DNA of 64,000 nucleotides from Acanthosepion esculentum (taxonomy: Eukaryota > Mollusca > Cephalopoda > Sepiida > Sepiidae), in assembly GCA_964036315.1 (NCBI GenBank), contig OZ038485.1, positions 78,671,960 through 78,735,959 on the forward strand, written 5' to 3'. The number at the start of each line of letters is the position of its first letter. Positions within the stretch are counted from its first letter, which is position 1. The translations under genes were made by a program, and so were the position numbers. Positions 36,301 through 48,670 of the stretch are shown here, piece by piece. Below the pieces are notes generated by a model that was given only the letters and a program-made list of their open reading frames with translations, was not told the DNA's origin and made no database searches.

Positions 36301-37194
36301 CAATTGTCCCTTTTTGATATTAAGTATAACCAAGAAAAAAACTGAATTTTTAAAAATAATCCCTTCGTATTTCCACCGAGAACTTTTCAGTATACCTAGT
36401 ATTTATAAAATGTAACATAAGTTGCAAACATGTCAATGAAACTCGTTAAGATATCTAGTGTTAACCTAGCTGGTATCTAGTTTTAACCAAATCATTCAGT
36501 CTATTGTTACATATCTCTGTCATTGTTCTTTCATTAGGAACGCCTTTGATGACTTGAAAGATTCCACCACATCTAGAAATGCGAGCCATGGATATTTTTG
36601 TCATTTGCTATCTAAACCCAAAAGACACGAACTCGATAGTCATTAAAACCCCTTGGGCATCACATTACTAACGTAACTGCTATTTTATCCTTATGTTTTC
36701 GCTTGTTTATTTATTATTTATCTAAACATTGATCTTAATGTAATCAAAGACGGCTAATCCTTTTACAAACCCAGAGACTGAACATTTTTTTGTTATGCAT
36801 TTAATGATTTGCATATGAAAGAATGAAGAGAGATTTTGTATATTTCTTTCACTATTTGTCTGAATCCAAATTCCATGCTCTTCGTTTGGACACGAAAGTT
36901 AAATAACTTTGTGATTGGACATTAATAAACGTTAAAGAATTTAAATTCTGTCGATAGTAACAATGAAAACATGTCAATTAATATAAAAACAGTAGAAATT
37001 ATATAATAAATTACACCAGGTTCAATATATGGATGCAAAATTATGTTTATTATGTCTTGCTTTCCAGTCAACACTGATCTTCAAAAATTTAAATACAGTG
37101 TTAATCATTATCTTAATTTTTGTTTTTATTGTTCACTCCGCTTAATAGTTTTCATAATATAACACTCAATAACTACTTGAGTCTTAGTGGCTAT
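36301..37194. other. No gene recognised
   Basis: AT-rich; nothing recognised. Confidence 0.4.
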
Positions 37195-37265
37195 ATTGCC
37201 TTTTTTATTTTACTTGATAGATTTTCTGGCATATCAACCTTGTGGGTCATTTAATACCAAATCCT
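37195..37265 (-). mobile_element. SINE 3' end, family S5
   Basis: GGCATATCAACCTTGTGGG and TCATTTAATACC on the plus strand are the reverse complement of the S5 3' end. Confidence 0.5.
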
Positions 37266-37489
37266 ATATATACATATATATTATATATGTATGATTTGTA
37301 CGTTAATAGTTTATACGTACATTGTTTTTCCTTTTTGTTTTTCGAGCAGTACATATTCATCTACACAGCAAGCTTTATTGGCTTGCTTAGGCTGAAATTA
37401 TTAGAAAGACGGAAAAGAAGAAAAATAAAAAAAAACACACACACACACAAAAGAAAAATGAAAAAAGAAAAAAGAAAGAAAGGTAGGAC

Positions 37490-37565
37490 AAACGGTTAAC
37501 AATACGGAAAATAAATTCGGCGAGCTGAGTTCATATTCTTAAATGCAATATAGAATGGTTCGTGG
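37490..37565 (+). mobile_element. SINE head, family S7
   Basis: AAACGGTTAACAATACGG and GGCGAGCTGAGTTCATATTC resemble the tRNA-like heads at 48360-48430 and 49170-49290. Confidence 0.4.
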
Positions 37566-38089
37566 TAGACTGATTCCCGCTAAATAAAATTTCATTTTTT
37601 TTGTTTTCTCCATCCAAATATGAAAAAGAAGGGTATGCAATTTATCTTTGGATTAAAACATTTCTATGGAGTCGCCTCAAAGCAAAGTCATGTAGATCGC
37701 AAACGCAAAGTTTTGATTTTTGAGTTGTTGACATATTTGAGAGATTCTTTTTTCCGATCAACATCTCAGAGATTTATTATCGAAATTAAATGAAAATAAA
37801 TTTTTAGCACCGAAAATAAAATTTTCGACCATTCAGCTTTTGCTGGATTCGAACTATGACAGACGATGCTCCAATTACGTCTCATGTTTGTTTACGCGAA
37901 GCTCTTTCTGAAATTTCTGATCTTTATTCCAATTTTGGGAAGTGACTTGGTACAAGAACTTGTCAGCATCTTTATGTAAACGATTTGATATGGGGATTCT
38001 ATGGTTTATTTGGAATAGTATTTTCAATTTGCTTCTTTTCTAAAAGTGTTTTGGAAAGTGCATTTTCTAGCCTTCAGGATATTGCATTT
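37566..38089. other. No gene recognised
   Basis: Nothing recognised. Confidence 0.4.
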
Positions 38090-38575
38090 GTCGCCTTCTA
38101 TTGCAGCCTTCCCTCGACGTCGTAGGCGATCATGACTTGCCAGAATTTTCTGTCCTGTCTAGCTCTTAATAAATTGTCTTTTTGTTAGCTCTCTTAAACC
38201 TCACTCTGTTATCCATTTGCTCAAGTTTGCTTGGTAGGTTATGCGTTGTTTTCCTCTGTCTCTCTTCCCTTAGATCTATCCTTTGAGTATTAAATTTTCC
38301 AAGCCCTCTTTCTTCGTTACGCGTCCTAAACATTTTAACTATCTCTTCCTGGTGTTAAGTGTCTTTTTTGTTTTCATTTTTTCTAAAACTTTGTCGATGT
38401 TCGGTCGATGGTATTTTCAGAATCCTTCTGTAGAATCATATTTCTGTTGCTTTAAGTCTCTTCATCTGCGTGGAGATTTGCCCAGCATTCATTGCCATAC
38501 AGGAAAACTGATATTACGTAAGAATTCAGTACTCTTTACTTCCAAACGAAATTTTTCTCTTTCTTAATACTTTGC
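38090..38575 (-). pseudogene. RTE-type LINE, C-terminal part of RT ORF
   Basis: The minus strand gives VISVFLYGNECW (the FLYGSECW block), then frames through the region that follows, an ILKDR-type step, and RKTTHNLPSKLEQM. It ends near the GTCGAGGGAAGG block that corresponds to the protein end. Frameshifts are frequent. It belongs to the same family as 194-900, of which it covers the last 450 bases or so. Confidence 0.75.
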
Positions 38576-39599
38576 TCAGCTTTTGGAAAGGATCTTTCGC
38601 TATCCAAATGCGCTTTCGGATTTCCATGTCACACTTTCCGCCCCCTGTTTAATGCACTTGAGTATTGAAAGAAGCCTGGATAACGTTTAAGCCTAAATGA
38701 AAAATTAAGATAGTCGCTCGAAGAAGTAATGAAATGAATTCAAAATATATTTAACTTAAAAGCTTACTCAAAATATAGAACATTAAATTAGATCCATAAT
38801 CAGCGTATATTCTAATTTGTAGCATGAAATCATCCTATGTCCGTATATAGGATAAAAATATTTTTAGGATTACCCTTACTTATTCTGTCAAAACGTCCGT
38901 CAGATGGCGCTGTTTAAGCAATATAAAATGACAAACCCTTTCTTTTGCTACAAGAAATTATCCCAGGTGCGGTAGAAACACCATATACCTCTCAGATAGT
39001 GCTAATACATTAGTGGCAATGGTGTGTTCATCTAACTAATATCTTACCATTATCTTGGAAGTATATGTTTTTTCTGCCACACCCTATATAATATATAATA
39101 AATAATAATAAGGTAAATAATCAGCACATTTATATTACAAGTAATATTCAGTAATATCTACAGTAATATGCAATAAATATAGTCACAATATAATGTGTGT
39201 ATGAGAGAGGGGGTATTGTGTAAAAATTGAGTTCTAATTTGAATCTAGTGACGGTTCTAATGTGTTAAGAATTGCAAATTTGAAAGTTATTATTAGCGCC
39301 TATTCGTTCAGTAAATGTATGGGATCTAAGCGGTTCAATATATTTATCAAACATTCGTCCCTGATGAGTGTTTCAGTGCAAAACTCGAATCGGCTAACCA
39401 AATAATTGACTCGTATATAGTATCCATAATATATTCATAAAAACAGTTTAAAGTTTTTCTTATTAAATAACGATTCAGAATGGATTTTATGTAACTGCGG
39501 GGTCCTTTTTGACCAAATAAATTTGATGATTTAAATTCTCCGAGGATTCGTCTTTATAACTAATATAAACTTTAATATAAATCTTAAGCGCTAAAAAAA
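38576..39599. other. No gene recognised
   Basis: AT-rich; a short TA run lies at 39600-39620. Confidence 0.4.
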
Positions 39600-39870
39600 A
39601 TATATATATATATATATATTCTCAAAATTTCATGAAATTGATCAATTGGAGGGTGGAGTAACGTGTAAGAAAAATATTTTTACGAAATCAATTCTGAAAG
39701 TTTCTTTAAACTCAGACAATTAGCTGATTTTCACAAGAATTTCCAAATCAGTGAGTTTTTCACCACAAAAAGACGCTCAAATGTTCCGTAAAAATTTATG
39801 GTCCCACGTTAAGGTTACAAAAACAGATTTTTAACCAAAATTTCCAAGGTTCTAAAAAAGAAAGAGAAAT
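39600..39870. mobile_element. Foldback element, diverged internal fragment
   Basis: ATTTCATGAAATTGA, CAATTCTGAAAGTTTC and ACAGATTTTTAACC appear in the same order as in 54370-54640. Neither inverted end is present. Confidence 0.5.
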
Positions 39871-41156
39871 AAAAAAATAACTGATCAAAAACCAAAATAT
39901 GCCATAAATATATAATAAATTATATTCTTATTAAATTATTGCTCACTTACACAACAAAGTTGGCCTAAAGTATTCTACAAATTTAAATAAATAAATAAAA
40001 ATGATTACAGGTCATCATTTTAAAGATATAAGTCTTAGACGTCTATGTTATATAATGTATAGTGATTTTTGTCACCAAAGACAGTAACAAAATAACTGGA
40101 CATTGAACCTAACACCAAATTAGTCTTATTACATGAGGGCGCACCGAAACAAGGAGGCGCCGGGGTATAAATATACAGAACCCAATAAACTCATAAAACC
40201 AGTTAAATGTACACGATATAGGGACGCGTTTTCACCAAGAGTTACATATTTTTAGTTTGGTTTCATAAGAAAAAGCGAAATAAAAAAAAATCTGTACTGG
40301 ACAATGTTGCGCTAAAATGAAACAAACTACTCGATTCTAAAATCGATAAGTTTGAACAGTTTGCCTTGGTAGGAAAATGCAGCTACGTCATCCACTCTAG
40401 TTACGGGAAAGGAAATATAAATTTTTTATATGTCGTATAACTAGCATAAGGGTTGGATGCAGTTTATTAGATGATTGTGTATACCTGTGTGTCATCTGGT
40501 GATAGCTTTGACGCCCACTTGAAAAACGATTGATTGGTATTGCGATGACTGCTTTTAGTTTGCATCCGTTTTCAAAACCCTACCCTCAATTAGGTAACCA
40601 GATACTTGCTTAAATGTTATCTGCCCAACCTCTTAAATAAATAAAATTTTACGGCAAAGAGTTAATCTTTTTGTAAAGGCACGACGCTACTACTTAAGCA
40701 AACAGTCTTTTCTGTGTCCGATGTGTTGTGGTTGGGATCAACCTTGTTCCGGTTTTGGGGTAAGGTATAAGACACAAATTTGAAGATGCGCTTGGTTCCT
40801 AGAGGTTGCAAAACCGAGACCGTATCTGCGCATTGCAATAAAATGGGAGTGTCATGAGCCGACCTGTCACCTTTGTAGCTGAGAAATTTTTACCTTTAGT
40901 AGTTAAAGGTAAAAAATTGTATACGATTGTAATAAGCTTAGTTAGGGAAACGAATACACCCTGAATTTTCGAATTTTATGAGGTTTCTACCTTAAGGTTT
41001 ATCACTACTTTCTACTGGTACGCGATTGTTAACTAAGTTTAGCGTTGTATGACCCAAAGGGCATTTTAGTTGGGCATCAGTGTAATATCAAACTGACAAC
41101 TTTGATTGCGATGCGAGAATAGATTGCTAAGTTGCAACAAAGTCGGAGTTCAAATA
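39871..41156. other. No gene recognised
   Basis: GC-richer patches at 40130-40200 and 40690-40860 suggest old repeats, but no family match or ORF was found. Confidence 0.4.
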
Positions 41157-41175
41157 TGCATATATATATATATAC

Positions 41176-41227
<52 letters not shown>
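41157..41227. repeat. (TA)n microsatellite with a CCCA interruption
   Basis: About 70 bases of TA broken once by CCCA near 41175. Confidence 0.95.
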
Positions 41228-41232
<5 letters not shown>

Positions 41233-41374
41233 TAAATATAGTTTTAAGGTGTGCGATATTTATGGGATAAAGTGCTCAATATCAGAGATAGAGCGTGCGT
41301 AAATATAAATATAAAAGTGAACATTAAAGATAACACTCAGAAGCGACTTCATTAATTTAAGCGCAGTACTAGAT

Positions 41375-41640
41375 TGGCTGAAAGGTTTCATCAATTCACA
41401 GTTGAATTGGCTAGATGTAAGTTCTATGTTAAGTTTTTTCTCGCACTTTTCGCATGCGAAACACTTTGGCCTTCAAAAATTTAAATGCAACTCCAATCGT
41501 TATCTACTGTTTTCTTGATTATTCTACTATTGTTGTCGCTCCTTAATAATGTTTCCCTTTTTTTTCTTATTCTTTCACACTCAGAAACTTTTTGTCTCAG
41601 CGGTTTAATTGCCTTGGGTGGGGTGATATGATTATAAAAT
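41375..41640 (+). pseudogene. CR1-group LINE, last codons and 3' UTR
   Basis: The plus strand reads HQFTVELARCKFYVKFFLAL and then a diverged end; the 3' UTR ends with TTGCCTTGGGTGGGGTGAT. It matches the copies at 45865-46600, 48085-48360 and 34545-34790. Confidence 0.65.
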
Positions 41641-41834
41641 AAGATCATGAAGTGCGAGCCGGTGAAAGTTTTCTCTCCAAAATATTACTTGTACCTTGAA
41701 TACTCTAAGTTAAAAGCTAAAAAAATTAGAAATTCTAAAATGTTAATTCACTTATACAGAGAATGTTTTTAAGCAGAATAAAAACCAAGGACTACATGGC
41801 CAAAGAATGGCTCGGATACTTATGAAGGAAAGCA

Positions 41835-41915
41835 CAACTCGTTAGGATAATCAGGCGTCTAGCATGAAACAGCCTGTCGCCTCTGAGTGTTGGCTTCAAT
41901 GTTCACTTATATATA
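41835..41915 (+). mobile_element. SINE fragment, family S4, next to a short TA run
   Basis: TAGCATGAAACAGCCTGTCG, CCTCTGAGTGTTGGCTTCAA and GTTCACTTATATATAT resemble the S4 copies at 28605 and 47340. Confidence 0.4.
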
Positions 41916-42019
41916 TATATTATACACTGTTAAATTAGAACATGAATGTCATTAGTACAACATTGTACATTTTGTTTAGACGTTTAAATAAAACGTCTCT
42001 TCAAGTAATTAACAATATT

Positions 42020-42021
<2 letters not shown>

Positions 42022-42082
<61 letters not shown>
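42022..42082. repeat. (TA)n microsatellite
   Basis: About 61 bases of pure TA followed by a short GT run. Confidence 0.95.
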
Positions 42083-42084
<2 letters not shown>

Positions 42085-43152
42085 GTGTGTGTATGATTTT
42101 ACAACATCAGTACCTTAGCATCTTAATTTTCACGTGTGTATAATGTTTTTTTTTACCAGAGTTTTGTTTTAAAGTTGCCTTTTTTATCATCAGTATTAAG
42201 TTTCAACAAGTCAAAAGGTGTAACCCTAGCTGCATCTATCGTAAGTGAAAGGATCAGTATCTAATTTATTAAACTATCACCAAAACGTGACCAAAAATCT
42301 CTAGACATGACCTGTTCCTTAAAATGCACCAGCTTCTTATGTCATCCTATTCAGGTACAGGTGGAAGATTGACACCGCAATGCAATAAATTCGAATTATT
42401 TGGGATATCATAACATTAAATTATAATAATAATAATCAAATTAGGTTATCTCAGACTCTTCAGTTCAAATTAAATGACACACATCTGAAAACACTGAAGA
42501 ATTCTTGAAATAAACTTCAGGAAGCGACATCCTCAACTTCATTTGAAGTACTTGCCGTCACAGTAGTAAACATCAGGGCTGGTTTGATGAAAATAATTTT
42601 GGCATAGGATCTATGATAGAAACATGTATTCTCATAAAACTGGATTGCTGATAAAACATTGCCAATGAAAAATAAAAACAAACATGATTAGAAAATAGGT
42701 ATGGTACTACAGTAAAATTAAAATTGGTAATTTTTAACAATTCTTCAACCAGCGTCTTCGTAAGTATTACCACAATGCCAAAGTACCTAAAATTCAATAA
42801 AATATTAGAATGCTTAACATATTTTAAATGATTACTGGGTAGTTCAAAATATAAAACAAAGCGTTTACGTTGTATTCATGTATTTTTATAACTATCACCA
42901 CCTTATATAAATTTCCGAAACATTAGGTTGTCGATAAATGTGTCAACACCACATAAAATCACTCACCTCTGTTAAAAAAAAACAATATTTCTCTCTGATA
43001 TCTCAAACTAAAAGTAAGTAATTTGTTTAAGTTAATTTTTCTCAAAAAGCGTTTCAGAAAGTATATTTTATTTTTAAGGTTTTTTTTAATGAAGAGAATT
43101 ATGTTTTGACAGATTTTGTCAATATGGACGACTTTAGTAATTCTATTGATAA
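42083..43152. other. No gene recognised
   Basis: One 74-codon minus frame at 42573-42797 is hydrophobic and unrecognised. Confidence 0.4.
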
Positions 43153-45193
43153 CTAACAGGGACTACCCAGCGTTGCCGGGGTGTCAAATATGTTGAACAT
43201 ACACAGCAATTCCACTTCTTTACCCCGTTACCACCTCCCAGGACGTGGAGTAGAGGTTGCTTTTTAGGAGGCAAAAGGATTTGGTAAGGTTTTAGTTCTT
43301 AAGCAGACCAAACCGTTTTCCCCGCAGGAACAGTAGAAACCATCGGTTATCAATTTTCATGCTGGACTCACTTTTAAATTGTATATGGGATTACTGCAAA
43401 GCCATTCGATCCACAATGTTTGATGTTTCGCCATCCTTGTAGGATCCTGCCCTAGATCATCCTACATAACACTGTCCATGGTTAAAGCAAAGTGAATTTA
43501 GGTTGTGACCAACAACCGCCAGTGATTGGCTTTGGGTCTTCGAAACACGCTCTAACTGGAAATTGAAGCATTTTAAATTCAATTGTAGAATCTGATGAAA
43601 TAAGGGATATTCTAGGAATGAAAGTCAGTTCTCATTTTGCTCTACCAGTTAGTATGACAGCTTCTATGACATGAGGTTCTATGCGTTTGACACAGATTCT
43701 TGTTCCATTGCATAATCTTGGAGCATCAAGATTCCAGAGCATCATAATAAGGCATTCAGCTTTTAGGCTTGTGTTGACATACCAGACAATTCTAAGGAAT
43801 TTAAAAATTCTGTAGGTCATTGCACAGCCTGTTCATCATCCAAAGTTGAATCCACAGAAGTGAAACTTTTTTCCACACCTGGAATTTCATTGAGCAGTTG
43901 TTGATTGATAACATACACCAAGTCGATTTTAGGTGCTAGAATTGCTCTCTTAATTAGCCATTCATAATTCACATAGTTTTTGTATATTTGGGTACGCCTT
44001 CTTCCTCGGCCCTTCAACTGAAAAAACGACTGATACTAATCTTGGAGAAATTACCATGTTGTCATGGTCGCTCTTAACAATATTGCCATCATCTATTTTC
44101 AGTAACAGAGATGCAAACTCACCAGCCTTTGGCTCTCTATTAAGATAGACTCTCATGTTAATATTTAACGTTTCTGTCTTTATGTTCTTTCAAAAATATG
44201 ATAATTTAATGCAAGTGCTGAGTTCGTCAGCGGGGTTTCCATGTGAAACAACTGGAAGTGTTTGTCGGAAGTCACCTTATAATAAAAGCGTAATGCCACC
44301 AATCAATACATCACATCTCTTGAGATCACGCAATATTTTATCTAGACTTTCAAATGCTTTTTTATGTGCCCCTAGCAGCCGTACCCAGCTGGTCGATCAG
44401 AAAAAGCATTCATTTAGAATGGAGCAAAAACAGCATCATATTTAAATGTAACAGAGTCTATCTTCTTCAATTACTTTATAGTACTATTATTAAACAAAAA
44501 CATTTTGAATTACTGATATTACAGAAATTGTCTGTATTTATTCAATCGAAGTTAGTCGAGGATATAAAGGGGTAAAACAGGCAACATGAAGACCCACTTC
44601 AGGCCACAATTATTTTGGAGATTTTGAAATTGAATTTGTCAGTGTGCCCCCAGGGATGTAAAAGAGGATACGTTTATAAAGCAATTGTCTGATGAAAATT
44701 GATAGAAAGATTAACGTAAAATAAGAAAGAAACCAGTAAACCGCCATTTTTCGCTATTTACGCGGGTTTTCACTATATGGATGGACCCAATTATCAAGTT
44801 AAATGACTCTTAAATAATCAAATTGTTGGGTAAAATTGAGTTTGTATTAGATTGCTTGAAAATTGAGCGAGTTTTTAGTTTAAAATGTGTGTTGAAATCG
44901 ATTATTCGTTTTTCATGGTTCTTCACTAAACGTAGTGGCTTAGAAATAAAAATGAGGTATCATTGAGCTTGTCATGATGTAAAGAATCTACATACCGAGT
45001 ATCGATTTTTGATCGGCTTTATCGATTATTGATTTTTAAAAAAATTATCGGTTTTTACGCTTAGAAGCTATGTCGTCCATAGTACAATGTACGTGCCATG
45101 TTTGGTCAAAATCGGTTGGATAGCTTTTGAGGTATCACACTGACAAGCAGACATACACACTGACATCTTGTTTTATATATATATATATATAGA
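43153..45193 (-). mobile_element. Helitron remnant with both ends
   Basis: On the minus strand the 5' end at 45193 reads A|TCTATATATATA, followed by ATGTCAGTGTGTATGTCTGC, a typical Helitron start. The 3' end carries the hairpin CCCCGGCAACGCTGGG followed after about 10 bases by TTAG|T, one base off the canonical CTAG|T. The target is therefore A|T, without target duplication, as expected. At 2.04 kb it is much shorter than autonomous elements and keeps only the C-terminal helicase region, with no Rep (HUH) domain, so it is internally deleted. Confidence 0.8.
43450..44430 (-). pseudogene. Helitron Pif1-like helicase, C-terminal part (broken)
   Basis: Helitron helicases unwind DNA during rolling-circle transposition. 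Reading the minus strand: KSFESLDKILRDLK-like and CDVLIGGITLLL with a stop before GDFRQTLPVVSHGNPADEL (helicase motif III), then NMRVYLNREPKAGEFASLLL, RAILAPKIDLVYVINQQLLN, EIPGVEKSFTSVDS, MMLWNLDAPRLCNGTRICVK, and FIPRISLISSDSTIEFKMLQ, followed by broken pieces matching HGQ-YVG-SR. The Walker A segment lies upstream of the retained region and is missing; the Walker B (DE-) equivalent reads IDQ. At least four frameshifts or stops occur. Confidence 0.85.
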
Positions 45194-45547
45194 TTAAAAA
45201 AATAATTCTAATGAATGTAAGTTCAATTTAAAATACAGCAAAGTATTTTGCTTATTGGAAATATTAAATTTAATCTATTGCAATTAAAAGAATAAAATAA
45301 AAACTTCAAGAAAGAAGTTTCATTTTAAAATGCTTTTGAAACCTTAGGTATTGCTTTTTTTGAAGGTACCTGATTTAATGTTATATGAACTATATAAACA
45401 GACGTACATTCATAAATGTATTAAGATATGTTGGTTGCTACTCGAAAGCATAGTTTCTACTAAAATATTGAATTAGTTTCTGTATTTGAAAATTTTCTAT
45501 TTTCTAAAGAAATTGTTAGTTTAATTAATCTTCTTTTCTATTTACAG
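45194..45547. other. AT-rich sequence before the first visible receptor exon
   Basis: No coding; it provides a polypyrimidine-AG acceptor (CTTCTTTTCTATTTACAG) directly before 45548. Confidence 0.55.
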
Positions 45548-45621
45548 CTCGACAGAAAATGGAGTTTACATCTTCAACCAGCAGTCTCGCTCAAACCCCT
45601 CAAATATACCTACGCAAAGTG
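45548..45621 (+). CDS. IP3 receptor-like gene, exon A (partial gene)
   Basis: This 74-base exon follows a TTTCTATTTACAG acceptor and ends at a G|GTAAGC donor. It starts with the last base of a split codon, encodes STENGVYIFNQQSRSNPSNI and four further residues (PTQS), and leaves one base. With the two bases at 58614-58615 that base completes GCT (Ala), so the frame joins exactly to exon B. In IP3 receptors this lies in the first beta-trefoil of the N-terminal suppressor domain, just after the SLY block (compare the NG-I/V-F wording). The next exon is 13 kb away, so membership rests on phase and family fit. An earlier exon must exist upstream and was not found. Confidence 0.7.
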
Positions 45622-45864
45622 GTAAGCATAATAAATATGGATCTCATACTGTTTCAGGATCGTTATTAGCCAGATGGTAATCGTTAGGCCAAACCAATGG
45701 ATATATCCGTTATTAGATTTGACAACCTGCCAAATGTTTCCTAACTCCTCCTTATCTTGGAATAGAGATAAACAGAACTTTGTCAAGGTTGACTATGAGA
45801 GCAGCAGATTTCCTATTATTGTTTGTTCATGCTAATTGCGGGTGAGTGGTTAACATTTTTTAAT

Positions 45865-46600
45865 CTATATCACCCCATGCAAAGCAGAAAAGTCAGTAAA
45901 GCGCAAGGTGTGGAAAAATTAGGAACAGAAACACTAATGATGAGCGGAAAGAGAAATCGGCAAGACAATAGGTTAAAGTTGACTGGAAAGCATGGAACCG
46001 GGAGCGAGTTCCACAAATGAGAAGTGCGAGAAAAGAAACTGTTAGCATAGAACTTACGGCTACATCTAGCCAGCTCAACAGTAAATTGATGAGATCTCAA
46101 CACCAGTCTAATACTGCACTTAATTTTTTTTTTAAATGTCTAGGTACCATAGCGAAGAACAATTACCATGGAAGTATTTATAGAAAAGACACGGAGAGGT
46201 AACCTTACGGCGGTGGGAAATGACTGAAATCGAGTCGCTACATCAGGACTAATAATATTGCTGAGTCTTCTTTGGATCTTATCAAGGAGCTCTAAGTAAA
46301 TAGCAGGGACAGCGGACATACGCGGCTGCAATATTCTAAGCACGGACGAATGGTATACTTATAGATATATAACAGATTCCGGAGGAAATAATTGTCTCGC
46401 ACGTCACAGTAAATCGACTTTCTTAGCAGCAGACCTAGCAACGGATTCAATATAGTCTTTCCACTTCATGCCACCTGAGAATGTTAGCATGAGAAAGTGC
46501 AACGACTCTCACGTATTCGTCTACTCCCCTTTTCTGTCGATCAACGTGTCATGGAGAAGAATTCTTGCGAATCGAAAAGTAGTAGCCCTGACTGAAATTT
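45865..46600 (-). pseudogene. CR1-group LINE, RT thumb to protein end
   Basis: The minus strand reads MLTFSGGMKWKDYIESVARS, AAKKVDLL, a PPESVIYL block, LEYCSRV (usual LEYCSHVWAGAP), YLELLDKIQRRLSNIISPDV, then RSHQFTVELARCSRKFYANS and FFSRTSHLWNSLPVPCFPVN near the end. The 3' UTR starts with the CACCCCATGCAAAG block at about 45868. RT catalytic motifs are upstream and absent, as expected from 5' truncation. It lies antisense in the receptor intron. Confidence 0.85.
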
Positions 46601-47059
46601 GCCTTTACATCATAACGGGTACAAACCCACGTAATATTCATATTCTATATAGTTCAAAAGAATAATTGGGTGTTTTAAAAGTGTTGAACTCATCATATTC
46701 TATTACTATAAACGTTATTTCTGGGAGATACCCGTATTTGAGTAGAACACCCCGTTTTTTATTGTCTAAACAAAGTGGGGGGGGGGGAAATAATTAGGGT
46801 ATACTTGCATGCAAAACAATAGTTAATATGGAACTCTGATAACACGAACATCTGGGGAAAAAGAAGAAAAAATACGAGTCCTACATATTTGAGGCGTGAA
46901 CCGCGAACAAACACGATACAAATTGACCTGGCCTGAGGATCAAGCACCTCTTGCAGGCGGAACCGGGTGTCTCGGTTTTATTTTGTGTTTATCTTTCGTT
47001 TTATAGGCTCTACCTCTGTATCGAGATTGTGTTTCGGTATATGCTTTTTGTGTCATTGG
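46601..47059. other. No gene recognised
   Basis: A G run (about 46774-46787) lies here; otherwise nothing recognised. Confidence 0.4.
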
Positions 47060-47245
47060 ATCCTATTTGAAGACCTTTGGGATGCGAGGTAAAAGAAGAT
47101 TCTAATCTTTGATGTGAAGAACTGGGATGCTATAATATCAGCATGGACCAAACTCTCGATAAAGGGATTCCAGAACATCGCTGAACGTTTGCCAAGAAGA
47201 ATTAAGGCAGTTCTGAAAGCAAAAGTGGTTTATTACATTACCAGA
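47060..47245 (+). pseudogene. Tc1-like transposase, C-terminal fragment
   Basis: A DP--EDLWDARGKRRF-like piece at about 47065-47100 matches the DLNPIENLWD block that contains the last catalytic residue region. The open frame then gives DAIISAWTKLSIKGFQNIAE and RLPRRIKAVLKAK, which matches the Tc1 ending (W--IS---Q-L---MPRR--AVI-AKGGHT-Y). The rest of the open frame to 47503 is not transposase and runs into an S4 SINE. No inverted ends were found. Confidence 0.75.
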
Positions 47246-47339
47246 TATATACCCAATAAATTGACTGGTGGATATATGTGTGTGGACACTAAGTTCAACA
47301 CCGAAAGGCGACAGTTTCATGCTTGGACGCAAACTTCAG

Positions 47340-47415
47340 GCCTGAAGATTGCGTTGAAGCATAAGACTCTCGCCTCTTGGTATAGAACTCAATGTTATGG
47401 ATACTATTTGATAAA
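47340..47415 (+). mobile_element. SINE fragment, family S4
   Basis: GAAGATTGCGTTGAAGCATA, AGACTCTCGCCTCTTGG and CTCAATGTTATGG match the copy at 28605-28672. Confidence 0.5.
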
Positions 47416-47503
47416 GGAACTTGTGTTTAAAATATATACGTATTTAAGAGGAATATTTTCCCCAACATTAGAATACGGGTATAAAGCACATCCGTGTAAT
47501 TAA

Positions 47504-48084
47504 GAAGTAGGCAACAGGAATCCGCGATTCATACGTATTTTAAAATTCGCCTAAATGTTAGCGATTCTGTTTTTATGTTTTAGGCAGCGTCTCTTATTTA
47601 ATTGCACTGTTGACAAAGTAATTTGAAGCGCAAAAAAGCATCTAACGTAAATATTGACTGACTAGTTGAGTAGCCATAATTGATTTACAGGATTTATTTT
47701 CTCAGTATCAATCTCGGTTAATTTATACAAACAGGAAAACTAAATGGAAGATACACAATATTCCAAACATCTTGACAAAGATGGCGGCAGAAATGGAATT
47801 TTGACATTAGAATTATATACGATTATAGATAGTTCAAAATAACTTTTTGCCTGTAGGAAAGGTTTGCTAACACTTGTACATTATCAGTGTTACTGATTCC
47901 ATCAAAACCACACACACATTTGTTCAGATTATTGAAAACTATCACCTGTATAAATACGTAATTATAAATAAATATGTATAAAATTGACGGGCTTCCTTCT
48001 GTCTTTTCTACGAATATTTTCATGGTAATTGTTCTGATGAGCAATTCTCTTTAGTGCGTCGATTGCATTAATTTAAGAGTACTC
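47504..48084. other. No gene recognised
   Basis: AT-rich intron sequence. Confidence 0.4.
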
Positions 48085-48360
48085 TAACTGTGTCTCACCC
48101 TTTTACTGTTGAGCTAATTAGATGCAACCGTCAGTTTTACTCTAATCGTTTCTTTTCTCGTCTGTGGTTCTCACTTCTGATTATTGTTTCCCGGCAACCT
48201 AAAATCATTAAAAATCTAAATGCAGCGCCAATCGCCATCTATCTGCCTAAAACCTATTTTATTCCTTTTCCTCACTAAAGTCTTATTCTCCTTCCCGCTA
48301 TTTAAACCCCTGCGTCCCCGTGGCTTTATCACCTTGCTTGGGGTGACATGATTAAAAATA
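48085..48360 (+). pseudogene. CR1-group LINE, last codons and 3' UTR
   Basis: The plus strand reads SHPFTVELIRCNRQFYSNRF and FSR, a shifted LW-SL, then the end (LKSLNAAPIAIYL-like). The 3' UTR has CTGCGTCCCCGTGGC and CACCTTGCTTGGGGTGACAT, the best-preserved terminal block of this family here. Confidence 0.75.
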
Positions 48361-48430
48361 ATGAGGAGTTGGATTAACGGTTAATAGCACGGAAGATGGA
48401 ATTGGCGAATCGAGGTTAATTTTCAGTTGT
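48361..48430 (+). mobile_element. SINE head, family S7
   Basis: GGATTAACGGTTAATAGCAC, GGAAGATGGAATTGGCG and AATCGAGGTTAAT form a tRNA-like head matching 49170-49290 (minus). Confidence 0.45.
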
Positions 48431-48670
48431 GACAGTTTGTACTCATTTCCACACCCTCCAAAAGTTAATTCCTGGACTATTCCCATCTGCTTGCACCATG
48501 TAATGTAACCCAATATAATCTGCCGCGTGTTTTAGTGCACAATGCTAATTAACTACCACTGTCTTGAAATATGGTACGAAAACGCGGCGTGGTGGCTCAA
48601 TGATCGGCTAAATAATGGCATATGAATTTTTAAATAGTATTACTTTTAAACAGTATTGCTTAAGAGAAAG

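Noticed and set aside
47246..47503. Continuation of the Tc1 transposase frame as a real C-terminus
   Set aside because: Tc1 proteins end near the AVI-AKGG block; the rest runs into an S4 SINE and is chance open frame.
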